Positions 1 to 5,745 of a DNA stretch of 8,231 nt are shown here, piece after piece. The DNA lies in NCBI GenBank assembly GCA_049941595.1, contig JBNFNA010000018.1, positions 1 through 8,231 on the forward strand. The letters run 5' to 3'. Origin of the DNA: Pasteurella sp049941595 (GTDB lineage Bacteria > Pseudomonadota > Gammaproteobacteria > Enterobacterales > Pasteurellaceae). Position 1 is the stretch's first letter. Each line of letters begins with the position of its first letter. A model generated the notes under the pieces. That model made no database searches. It saw only the letters and a program-made list of their open reading frames with translations, and was not told the origin of the DNA. Both the position numbers and the translations under genes were made by a program.

Positions 1-60
1 CTCTATTCTTCTATATCAACATTTATCCTGTATATTTATTATACTTTCTTGAATAATAAA

Positions 61-117
61 CGTACAGCGATATTATTTATATAAAAATAAAGTGCGGTAA
101 ATTTTAAAAAAGTTTTA
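61..117 (-). repeat. Partial fourth copy (D) of the module-border repeat
   Basis: This stretch has the order of landmarks found at the left end of the three fuller border repeats: CGTACAG, about 22 A/T-rich bases, AAAGTGCGGT, then an A/T tract ending in AAAAAGTTTTATG. It lacks the hairpin and the distal part. The end AAAAGTTTTATG also matches the sequence found just beyond the immunity gene at 5746 (near 5685), so this may be a recombination joint between a border repeat and the tail of an immunity gene. Bases 1-60 beyond it are AT-rich and I see no gene or motif in them. Confidence 0.5.
90..98 (+). other. Hin-type DNA uptake signal sequence
   Basis: AAGTGCGGT is a perfect copy of the Haemophilus-type uptake core. 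It is followed by AAATTTTAAAAAAG, which fits the A/T tracts of the extended consensus. It marks the DNA as Pasteurellaceae and makes it a preferred substrate for natural transformation. Confidence 0.85.
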
Positions 118-381
118 TGCCGAATAAAGCCATATTTATAATAGGGGAAATGTGAAAAATAACTGTAATATAAAAAAAACTATTGAGCTTACCTGCTTTA
201 ACGAGTGGTAAAAGAGTAGCCGAGATATATTCTTTTCAAGCCATACCATTCAACTCAATTCCTTGATAAGGTCAATGCCTTTGTTATCCATTTCACTAAC
301 TTTTTATAAAAGTCGTCAATTACGGAAATGGCATTACCTCTTTGGCAAATTTTCGCTTAACCTCAAAATTAAATTGCTAAA
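107..381 (-). pseudogene. Decayed second copy of the immunity gene at 5746-6273, with its 3' flank
   Basis: The region matches 5680-6003 over most of its length. Shared blocks include the stretch around ACGAGT.GTAAAAGAGTA, the run ATATATTCTTTTC, TTATCCATTTCACTAACTTT and TTCGCTTAACCTCAAAATT. Bases 171-381 correspond to the 3' half of the coding region and 107-170 to the sequence beyond its stop. Relative to the intact gene, about 90 bases are missing after the shared CCTCTTTGG, there are several small indels, and the 5' half is absent. It is therefore not functional. At 381 the gene remnant runs straight into border repeat A, which suggests a recombination joint. It shows that the immunity family of the PD-(D/E)XK module was present twice in this array. 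Confidence 0.75.
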
Positions 382-416
382 TTAGCGTACAGCTTTAGGA
401 TGAATTTATTGGCAAA

Positions 417-425
417 AAGTGCGGT
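417..425 (+). other. Hin-type DNA uptake signal sequence
   Basis: Perfect AAGTGCGGT core within border repeat A, followed by GGGTTTTGAAAAAGTTTT, which matches the spaced A/T tracts of the extended signal. Confidence 0.88.
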
Positions 426-453
426 GGGTTTTGAAAAAGTTTTGAGAAATAAA

Positions 454-520
454 ACAAGCGACAGGCTCTCGTGAAACCTGTTGCAAATACTGAAAAATCC
501 AAGAGGACACCTCCGCTTGT
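454..520 (-). terminator. Long conserved hairpin in border repeat A; possible terminator
   Basis: ACAAGCG (454-460) and CGCTTGT (514-520) are inverted. Inside them, read on the minus strand, CTCTTG can pair with CGAGAG. On the minus strand the second arm is followed by TTTTATTTCTC, so it could end transcripts of the SUKH gene, whose stop lies about 90 nt upstream. The loop holds GATTTTTCAG, which is the same in all three copies. A second short inverted repeat, CCACTC/GAGTGG, lies at 545-566. Termination is inferred; the pairing is seen. Confidence 0.45.
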
Positions 521-609
521 TGTGGGGATTGAAAAAGGATTTAGCCACTCGTTGTAGGGGAGTGGTATTAATGGAAGTAAAAGTAAGTCATTAGAAAATA
601 TTTATAAGC

Positions 610-1285
610 TTAATCATATTCAAAAATAACCTTTATCCGATTCCTCCCTTTGAAATCAATATAGTCTTCTAATTTCTTTATATTCCCTTCACTCTCCATC
701 AGTTGTCTACATAAATCACCATTGATTGTCATTACATCAACAGTTCTCATTTTTATTAAATTATCAACAGAAGGATCGTTATATAAAAATAATGAAGGAA
801 TATATATTAGGCCGGTATCTATATCTAAATCGCCAAATTTATTTCTTGCTTCGATGAATAAATATTCAACATTTCCATTATCTCGTGCAATAAATTCTGA
901 TTGAAAAAAACCATCAAAATCATCATAAACTGAAATAATATCCATCGTGATACCATCTAAATAATAAACTCGATTATCATCTCCATAAGCAAATAAATCC
1001 CCAATTGCTGACATGCCGAAGAAATAATAACCATCAATATATTCCCCCCCAAGTGTCCTTCCATAACGTATCACTATTCCAAGAAAATAAATTGATATTT
1101 CTTTCTTTATTCACGCCAAATAATCGAAAGTATCCACCAAAAAACGCTAGACCATCCGTAATAGATAACAACGTCAAATGACTTTTAGAGAAGTTTAAAC
1201 TTTCTAACACGTTAAGAGCATTATTTTGTATAGGGTCGTATAATTTAATATCCTGACAACCCTTGATAAATTCTATCATTTTCAT
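610..1285 (-). pseudogene. SUKH (SMI1/KNR4-like) immunity gene broken at a G7 tract
   Basis: Two overlapping frames, 1285-1034 and 1074-610, make one SUKH-like protein. The first carries the N-terminal part, with LLSITDGLAFFGGYFRLFG and LFSWNSDTLWKDTWGG. The second carries EYIDGYYFFGMSAIGDLFAY, a tyrosine-rich strand region and the C-terminus. The switch lies at seven Gs (C7 at 1044-1050 on the + strand). Six Gs would read through T-W-G-E-Y-I-D-G-Y and give 224 residues. The start at 1285 has GGAG about 10 nt upstream. SUKH proteins are cytoplasmic immunity proteins that bind toxin domains of contact-dependent and Rhs systems; here no intact toxin lies next to it. The shift could be a real inactivation, slippage-based switching, or a sequencing error. 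Confidence 0.7.
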
Positions 1286-1374
1286 TATGGTTTCACTCCA
1301 TTAAATTTTTTATTTAGAGTAAAATAAGGTATTTACCTGTTATAAACGTGAATTTTTTAAAACACACAAAAATA

Positions 1375-2140
1375 TTACTTAAATGGAAAAAGAAGTGCCA
1401 TACTATTCTTTTTGAAAAAATCACGAAGATAATGAAGATTAAATTCAATTTTCTTTATAATATCACTATGCGGCATCGTTACTGCCTCTAAAAAAATATA
1501 CAACCTTAACAGGTCACCTAATAAAATAATCCGATTTTCTATTTCATCGATCTCATTTTTTGAATTATTAACTTTGTCTTCGCGAGACACTAACAGTATG
1601 CCTTTCAAAAAACGGTTATGTACTTTTTGCTTTACCGCTTTAACCATTTCATCACCTGAATTTATTGCATTGTCAATTCTAGACTTTAAATTTTGCACAT
1701 ATTCTTTTTTATCTTTTTTAATAAAGGCTAATAATACCATTGTATTTTCAATCGTCCCCCAATAATGATAATTCCCATCATATTCAACTTGCACAAGTTT
1801 TTCTAAAAGGGATACCGCGTCATCTTCATTACCTTTTAAATACAGTAAATAGGCTAAACGATCTAGTGCACTTAAAAACTGGATCTGAGTTTTCTGATAT
1901 TTTTTAGGGATTTCATTAATATAACCTGCGAATATTTCATCTTCTTTAATATTTGCCAATAACGCTGAAACAACCATAGAACACGCTCCTACTTTAATAT
2001 TGGATTGATTATAAATGTTATGCTTGTCCATTAGAATATTGAGACCATGCATGGGAAATAAAAGATTCTGCACCGCTGTCATCTGATGGGATTATTTCTC
2101 TCACATTCGCACTTTCACCACTTTCACTCAACATAGCCAT
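1375..2140 (-). pseudogene. Helical immunity-type gene with an apparent one-base frameshift
   Basis: I do not recognise the family. The main open frame (2082-1375) encodes a mostly alpha-helical protein: a TPR-like segment LDRLAYLLYLKGNEDDAVSL, then NYHYWGTIENTMVLLAFIKK, a lysine-rich middle, and a C-terminus ending LLFPFK. Its own first ATG at 2082 has no ribosome site. A better start is ATG 2140, with AGAGAGG at a good distance upstream. That frame runs 40 codons (with SGAESFISHAWSQYSNGQ) to a TAA at 2018-2020. Removing one base near 2020 would join them as SNGQANIYNQSNIKVG, giving 254 residues. Its place between immunity genes suggests an immunity role. It has no signal peptide and no obvious membrane segment. 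The 89 nt between its stop and the next gene hold nothing I recognise. Confidence 0.55.
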
Positions 2141-2148
2141 AGAACATT

Positions 2149-2155
2149 CCTCTCT
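2149..2155 (-). promoter_or_regulatory. Ribosome binding site supporting the start at 2140
   Basis: On the minus strand this reads AGAGAGG, followed by AATGTTCT and ATG at 2140. It is the reason for placing the gene start at 2140 and not at 2082, and hence for calling a frameshift. Confidence 0.5.
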
Positions 2156-2167
2156 TCATATCCCTCT

Positions 2168-2290
2168 TTAGGAGAGCATATTCCGATAGAGATTGATTTC
2201 GCCTTTCTTGAGCATTCTCTCTATTTTGGGGCGCTTTTTAAGAATAGAACCCGCTCTCGATCCCACTAAATTTTTTGTAAACTGTAAAAA
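2168..2290 (-). other. Short basic open frame; possible toxin C-terminal remnant
   Basis: The 281 bases between the LRR-like gene and the start at 2140 hold no complete gene. One open stretch of 40 codons without a good start encodes a basic peptide including LVGSRAGSILKKRPKIERML and ending LYRNMLS. It stops 27 nt before the ATG at 2140, where the C-terminus of a toxin partnered with that immunity gene would be expected. I found no known motif in it, so it may be chance. The rest, 2291-2422, has stops in all frames I tried. Confidence 0.22.
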
Positions 2291-2422
2291 TCAATAGAAA
2301 GGGATCTCTTGTTGGTCATATTAGAAAGACCTTAAACCACGCTTCAGAGATGAGCAAAATTAATGTGAAACAAAAGAATATTTCCCTGATTTTCTCAGTA
2401 TAAAGGTGAAGTAAATTGTTAC

Positions 2423-3148
2423 CTAAATATCATCCCTCATACAAACATGTGGTAGCGCCTGCTTCAAATACAATCTTTCCTTTTTCGTTCCACTAATAAA
2501 CAAGAACTTTAAATTTTTAAGTCGTTTTAATATGTCTAAAGTTGATGAATACTTAATAGCGTTAGTTTCAAAAAAATCTATAAAATAAAGTTCACTTTCT
2601 TTATCTATAAAATTAATTTCAGGTAATTTTTTATTATTAGAAAAGGATAAATACACTAACTTATTTAACTCTTTAATAAAATCAAAATTGGTGATATTAA
2701 GCGAGTAATCAAAATGCAAATATCTCATTTCTTTCTGCAAAGTAATATTTTCAATTACTTCTAAAGCTCGCATGTTAGTAATTCCTAATGCTTTTACACA
2801 ACCATTCTTAGGTAAAATAATGTTTTTCACTGTCCTAGACCCAATAATATGAATTTTTTCTAGTGAAAAATCCAATACTGGGCCGTTAGCACCTAAAAAA
2901 TGGATTGTCCGAGTATCTTTTGACAAAGATATTTTATCCATATCTACGTCTCGCAACATCTCATCATGATTTTCAACTAAATAACGCTGTCTTAATAAGC
3001 CATTGATATAAAGATATTCCTTATAAATAAAATCCTGAGTAAATAAAGGCATAATATCTTCAATATTTTTTATCGCATTTACCTTCAGTAAACTCTCTCT
3101 ATCAATAATTGGATTCTTAATTTTTTCTAAATAATATTCGAGTTTCAT
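2423..3148 (-). CDS. Leucine-rich-repeat-like putative immunity protein
   Basis: A 241-residue protein whose C-terminal half shows degenerate leucine-rich repeats of about 22-24 residues: ALGITNMRALEVIENITLQK, YLHFDYSLNITNFDFIKEL, LVYLSFSNNKKLPEINFI, then LKRLKNLKFLFISGTKKER. The N-terminal half is mixed helix and strand without a motif I know. There is no signal peptide or membrane segment, so it should be cytoplasmic. LRR-like proteins occur as immunity proteins beside Rhs and other polymorphic toxins, and this gene directly follows a decayed rhs tip. The start at 3148 has AAGG 8 nt upstream, and that site overlaps the TAA (3161-3159) of one remnant toxin frame, as expected for a coupled toxin-immunity pair. 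Function is inferred from fold and context. Confidence 0.7.
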   Translation of the reverse strand: MKLEYYLEKIKNPIIDRESLLKVNAIKNIEDIMPLFTQDFIYKEYLYINGLLRQRYLVENHDEMLRDVDMDKISLSKDTRTIHFLGANGPVLDFSLEKIHIIGSRTVKNIILPKNGCVKALGITNMRALEVIENITLQKEMRYLHFDYSLNITNFDFIKELNKLVYLSFSNNKKLPEINFIDKESELYFIDFFETNAIKYSSTLDILKRLKNLKFLFISGTKKERLYLKQALPHVCMRDDI

Positions 3149-3345
3149 TCATTTCACCTTATTTAATCTTGCCACCTTTATCAGAAAACTGATCACCGCA
3201 TCGCCCTCTAGAACATGACTCAGTCTATGGACAGACTCTGCCACACTCTCATCTTTTATTTCTGGCTGCTTTGGTTTTTTGAACCGAACATATTTGCCCT
3301 CATGGATGAAACAGCCCTATCGGAGCGTAGCTGAAACTTTAAGCA
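3149..3345 (-). pseudogene. Decayed displaced rhs tip (core scrap plus toxin remnant)
   Basis: Read on the minus strand, bases 3336-3311 include TCAGC, then CCGATAGGGCTG. This resembles the rhs core sequence TCAGCCATGACCCGATAGGG, which encodes LSHDPIG in the intact copies. Beyond it, one frame (3316-3149) reads HEGKYVRFKKPKQPEIKDES and on to the LRR-like gene. A second frame (3224-3159) gives a credible toxin end, CGDQFSDKGGKIK, stopping just before the LRR-like gene's ribosome site. The best reading is a toxin tip partnered with the LRR-like protein, reduced by deletion and at least one frameshift. I cannot name the toxin family. Confidence 0.45.
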
Positions 3346-3415
3346 AGACTGACTGATGACTTATTGTACTTAACTGATGAATTGACGTACAGTTAGGCAT
3401 GAATTTATTGGTAAA

Positions 3416-3424
3416 AAGTGCGGT
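3416..3424 (+). other. Hin-type DNA uptake signal sequence
   Basis: Perfect AAGTGCGGT in border repeat B, followed by GGGTTTTGAAAAAGTTTT as in copy A. Confidence 0.88.
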
Positions 3425-3452
3425 GGGTTTTGAAAAAGTTTTGAGAAATAAA

Positions 3453-3522
3453 ACAAGCGATGGCTCTCTTTTACAACAGCTTTTATCCATGCTGAAAAAT
3501 CAAAGGGAGCATCACCGCTTGT
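3453..3522 (-). terminator. Long conserved hairpin in border repeat B; possible terminator
   Basis: ACAAGCG (3453-3459) is inverted against CGCTTGT (3516-3522). Inside, on the minus strand, GCTCCCTTT pairs with AAAGAGAGC with one mismatch, the best inner stem of the three copies. The loop has GATTTTTCAGCAT. The descending arm is followed on the minus strand by TTTTATTTCTC. It lies about 118 nt beyond the SUKH stop. Confidence 0.47.
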
Positions 3523-3639
3523 TATTGAAATTGAAAAAGGATTGAGCGACTTGTTGTAGAAAAGTGGTATTAATGGGGAAAATTTGCTATCTGTTACAAA
3601 CTAGGATATCAAAAGACTAGATAAAAAACATTATCGTAA

Positions 3640-4233
3640 TCACTTCTTTTTGTGCACATGTAATAAATCAATCTCTCTTGGGTTCTTATTCAAGTAATCT
3701 ATTAAATAGGGATCATGATAATTTTCATTACAGAGTAGCTTTCTATAATCGATATTTAATAAATCACAATCCTTATTCAAAGATGTAGATATAACGCTAA
3801 AAAAACTCTCAAGAAATTTTTCAAAAGATGATGATAGTATTATTAACTGTTCAGGATGACTTTCATTAAAATATGCAATAAAGTGATTTCCCTTATCATC
3901 TTTTATTGGAATATATCCAAAATATTCCCCTTCACTATTTCCTGCCACACACCAAAAATATAGAGATGTAAGATTATGCTTACTCCATAAATAAAGCATT
4001 TTATCATATATATTCTTTGGATATAACCTAGAGTTTTTTATACCCCAGAAACAATAATCTAAAATAGACATCCCATTTGTTAACTTTAGAAACTCAATAT
4101 GTTGTTTATCGGTTTCTCCTGTTATTCTACCAATGCCCTTCATAACATTTACTACATCTGAATGATAGGTTTTTATATATTCTGATTTCAATGAAATCTC
4201 ATTGATTTTAGAAAGAAATTTATTTTTGTCCAT
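3640..4233 (-). CDS. SUKH (SMI1/KNR4) family immunity protein
   Basis: A 197-residue protein with the SUKH pattern. An N-terminal helix leads to FLKLTNG (residues 48-54), then FWGI, a central YFWCVAGNSEGEYFGYIPIK, IAYFNESHPEQLIILSSSFE and a closing helix EKFLESFF. The last 40 residues (LLNIDYRKLLCNE to the basic end HVHKKK) extend past the usual domain. SUKH proteins are cytoplasmic and neutralise toxin tips by direct binding. The ATG follows immediately after the TAA of a toxin remnant (4236-4234), a toxin-immunity arrangement, although the ribosome site is poor, so translation probably depended on coupling. With its toxin truncated, it now acts, if at all, as orphan immunity. Confidence 0.82.
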   Translation of the reverse strand: MDKNKFLSKINEISLKSEYIKTYHSDVVNVMKGIGRITGETDKQHIEFLKLTNGMSILDYCFWGIKNSRLYPKNIYDKMLYLWSKHNLTSLYFWCVAGNSEGEYFGYIPIKDDKGNHFIAYFNESHPEQLIILSSSFEKFLESFFSVISTSLNKDCDLLNIDYRKLLCNENYHDPYLIDYLNKNPREIDLLHVHKKK

Positions 4234-4446
4234 TTAATTTACTACATTAATATATTGCACTATTTTTTGATCCATCCTCATTGCCAATTTTATTATCTCA
4301 CTTCTAGTTGCATTAAGGTTTGCTCTACGAAAAGCTTGCCAAACTGGAGTTACTATTTTTCTATGAACATCTTTAGGTAGACCTTGTATATAATGGAGTA
4401 AACTGAAAAAACTTTCCTTTATTCTTGAAGGAATGTGAATTTCGGT
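4234..4446 (-). pseudogene. C-terminal remnant of a third toxin tip
   Basis: A 70-codon open stretch with no start codon, bounded upstream by TAA (4449-4447) and ending in TAA directly against the ATG of the SUKH gene. It reads IPSRIKESFFSLLHYIQGLP, then DVHRKIVTPVWQAFRRANL, NATRSEIIKLAMRMDQKI and QYIN. The amphipathic helices and the LP-x-DVH-x-K pattern look like the C-terminal end of an Rhs or contact-dependent nuclease tip, probably of the HNH kind, but the catalytic part is missing and I cannot assign the family firmly. The rhs core and the N-terminal part of the tip have been deleted. The 140 nt upstream contain stops in all minus-strand frames. Confidence 0.6.
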
Positions 4447-4540
4447 TTAACTTTGGTTCACTTAAAATGCAACTCAAAAAGTAGCGAAAATGATGTGGAA
4501 TTTAGTGTTAATCCACTTCAGCCACTAAAAGAACAAAACA

Positions 4541-4559
4541 AGTACTCATGATGAGTACT
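4541..4559 (-). terminator. Perfect short palindrome followed by a T-rich run; weak terminator candidate
   Basis: AGTACTCA and TGAGTACT are perfect inverted arms around a 3-nt loop. On the minus strand the hairpin is followed by TGTTTTGTTCTTTT. It lies about 32 nt beyond the stop of the DUF2185-like gene and would suit a rho-independent terminator, but the stem is only 8 bp and AT-rich. The flanks (4447-4540 and 4560-4590) show no gene. Confidence 0.35.
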
Positions 4560-4590
4560 AGACTAAAATTTATCCGAGATAAGGAATAAA

Positions 4591-4872
4591 CTATTGTGGG
4601 AAATACGCCCACTCATCATTAATTGAATTTCTTTGGGCAACATAGCCTAAAGGAAGATTTTGTAATTTTGTTACGGTGTTATCTAGATCTATTATCTGTT
4701 GTAATGAGACTAGTGTTAATTTTTCTTCTACACAATCTTCATCAGCTGAATGAAAAAATTGCCATTCGATGCCGCTATCATCATTATCTCGAAAAACAAC
4801 TAAAATAGGCATATGTTCAAAAATAACATCACGACTTGTTAAAACAACTGAATTTAAATTAAACTTACTCAT
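4591..4872 (-). CDS. DUF2185 (Imm33-like) putative immunity protein
   Basis: A 93-residue protein fitting the DUF2185 pattern: an early VVLTSRDVI strand, the strand PILVVFRDN, an acidic turn DNDDSGIEWQFF, a second acidic stretch ADEDCVEE, then LVSLQQIIDLDNTV and the final LQNLPLGYVAQR. Small proteins of this family are encoded beside polymorphic toxins and are thought to be immunity proteins acting in the cytoplasm. It starts 11 nt after the stop of the helical-repeat gene, with TGGAG well placed before ATG 4872, so the two probably form one transcript. No toxin is adjacent. The family call is from pattern memory. Confidence 0.68.
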   Translation of the reverse strand: MSKFNLNSVVLTSRDVIFEHMPILVVFRDNDDSGIEWQFFHSADEDCVEEKLTLVSLQQIIDLDNTVTKLQNLPLGYVAQRNSINDEWAYFPQ

Positions 4873-4883
4873 TATTTACTCCA

Positions 4884-5513
4884 TCAAAAAGGGCCGATTC
4901 TCTTGCCATCTTTATTTTTGCTTATATCATTTAAAATATCATGAATAAGTTGACGATCTTCATATTGCTTAGCAAAGAATACTATCTCATGACGATTCTG
5001 TTCTGAATATAAATATGAGGATGCCAATATATAAATAAATGGACTAATGACCTGAGTCATATTCTTTAAATAATGAGCTTGAGAAACATAATTCATCACT
5101 TTTTTGAAATCCTCATCCTTCAAAATCATTTTCCTTGCATACAACGCTGCACAAGCACCTGCAGCTTTCAAAGTATTATTTGATGCTAAGGCATCATAAA
5201 CAAAAGATAAATTTTCTGATTCCGCATTTTCTAAATACACAATCGCTAACGTAAGAGCAAAATAAATTACCGTAGCAGGATGATCTCGATTGAGGAGTGC
5301 TTTTAAATAATCAATTTCCTCTACACACTCTGTCACTGCTATAGCATGAATTAAATACATCTGTGTTTCCCACGCCTTCGGTTTTTCTATTTCGCTAGCT
5401 AATGCCTCATGTAAATAAGAACCATAGCCTTTTAAGCGTCCTTTTAGGATTTGCTTTGCCGCTTTTTTAATTAATGGTGAACGTCCTGAATTCAGTTCTT
5501 CTAAATATTGCAT
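4884..5513 (-). CDS. Helical-repeat putative immunity protein
   Basis: A 209-residue, almost wholly alpha-helical protein. Its helices occur in successive pairs in the style of HEAT repeats: SPLIKKAAKQIL, LHEALASEI, WETQMYLIHAIAV, IDYLKALLNRD, TVIYFALTLAIVYLE, LKAAGACAALYARKMI, and so on. There is no signal peptide; the hydrophobic segments are amphipathic helices, not clear membrane spans. I do not recognise a precise family. The tight link to the DUF2185-like gene and the setting in an Rhs tail suggest an immunity protein. The ribosome site (AAGAGA) is weak. A consensus -10 hexamer lies 32 nt upstream, so the pair may have its own promoter. Confidence 0.62.
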   Translation of the reverse strand: MQYLEELNSGRSPLIKKAAKQILKGRLKGYGSYLHEALASEIEKPKAWETQMYLIHAIAVTECVEEIDYLKALLNRDHPATVIYFALTLAIVYLENAESENLSFVYDALASNNTLKAAGACAALYARKMILKDEDFKKVMNYVSQAHYLKNMTQVISPFIYILASSYLYSEQNRHEIVFFAKQYEDRQLIHDILNDISKNKDGKRIGPF

Positions 5514-5544
5514 ATCATTCTCTTATTATTAAAATTCTTAAGGT

Positions 5545-5550
5545 ATTATA
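5545..5550 (-). promoter_or_regulatory. Possible -10 box upstream of the helical-repeat gene
   Basis: On the minus strand this is TATAAT, a perfect -10 hexamer, 31 nt before the ATG at 5513. No good -35 lies 16-18 nt upstream. A TTGACA is present at 5595-5590 but is 39 nt away, too far to pair with it. In DNA this AT-rich a chance hexamer is quite possible. Confidence 0.25.
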
Positions 5551-5591
5551 CTATCAGATTTAGCCCTATTCTGAGCTCGAGTTAAAATTTG

Positions 5592-5666
5592 TCAATTTGA
5601 GTAATCTCTATTACCACCATATGCTCTCGGATATATATACTCATAACGATAATTCCACTCTCCCAT
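5592..5666 (-). pseudogene. Possible C-terminal scrap of another toxin
   Basis: A 24-codon stretch reads MGEWNYRYEYIYPRAYGGN, then RDYSN and a stop, 78 nt before the helical-repeat gene. Its aromatic and charged content looks coding, and its place just before orphan immunity genes is where a tip's end would remain after deletion. Bases 5680-5745 between it and the immunity gene at 5746 are a 3' flank that is duplicated at 107-170. It is short enough to be chance. Confidence 0.25.
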
Positions 5667-5745
5667 AATGGTGAGAAATGTTAGAAAAGTTTTATGTTGG
5701 ATAATACCATCTTTATAATAGGAGATTTGGAAGATAACGCTGATA

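Larger units (their letters stand above)
385..574 (-). repeat. Module-border repeat, copy A
   Basis: One of three long copies of an intergenic repeat (others at 3354-3592 and 7011-7240). Common landmarks in + strand order are GCGTACAG, AAAAAGTGCGGTGGGTTTTG, a second A/T tract, ACAAGCG, a loop containing TGAAAAATC, CCGCTTGT, and a terminal AGTGGTATTAATGG. The copy begins 35 nt beyond the stop of the SUKH gene at 610. Unlike copies B and C it lacks the leading TGATGA-TTATTGTACT block, because it is fused at that side to an immunity pseudogene. The central bases differ between copies while the landmarks are conserved. Confidence 0.85.
3354..3592 (-). repeat. Module-border repeat, copy B
   Basis: This copy is closest in extent to copy C. 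It starts TGATGACTTATTGTACT (C has TGATGATTTATTGTACT) and ends AGTGGTATTAATGG followed by GGAAAATT and GCTATCT. It carries the uptake sequence, both arms of the long hairpin and the perfect word ACCGCTTGT. It begins about 48 nt beyond the stop of the SUKH gene at 3640 and ends at the remains of the next rhs tip, so it separates two modules. Confidence 0.87.

Noticed and set aside
1..60. Possible continuation of the array at the left edge
   Set aside because: Only AT-rich sequence with no frame, repeat landmark or motif I could support.
722..904. Plus-strand open frame of 60 codons
   Set aside because: It lies wholly antisense to the SUKH gene at 610-1285, has no ribosome site, and its peptide has no recognisable motif.
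1574..1765. Plus-strand open frame of 63 codons
   Set aside because: Antisense to the helical immunity-type gene; a shadow frame with no independent support.
4447..4540. Possible transposase C-terminal fragment in the minus-strand frame WLKWINTKFHIIFATF
   Set aside because: Only about 16 codons, with no match to an insertion-sequence protein I know; treated as chance.
4623..4808. Plus-strand open frame of 61 codons
   Set aside because: Antisense to the DUF2185-like gene, which has a clear family pattern and a good ribosome site.
5545..5595. TTGACA (5595-5590) with TATAAT (5550-5545) as a full promoter
   Set aside because: The spacing is 39 nt, more than twice what sigma-70 tolerates; only the -10 was kept, at low confidence.
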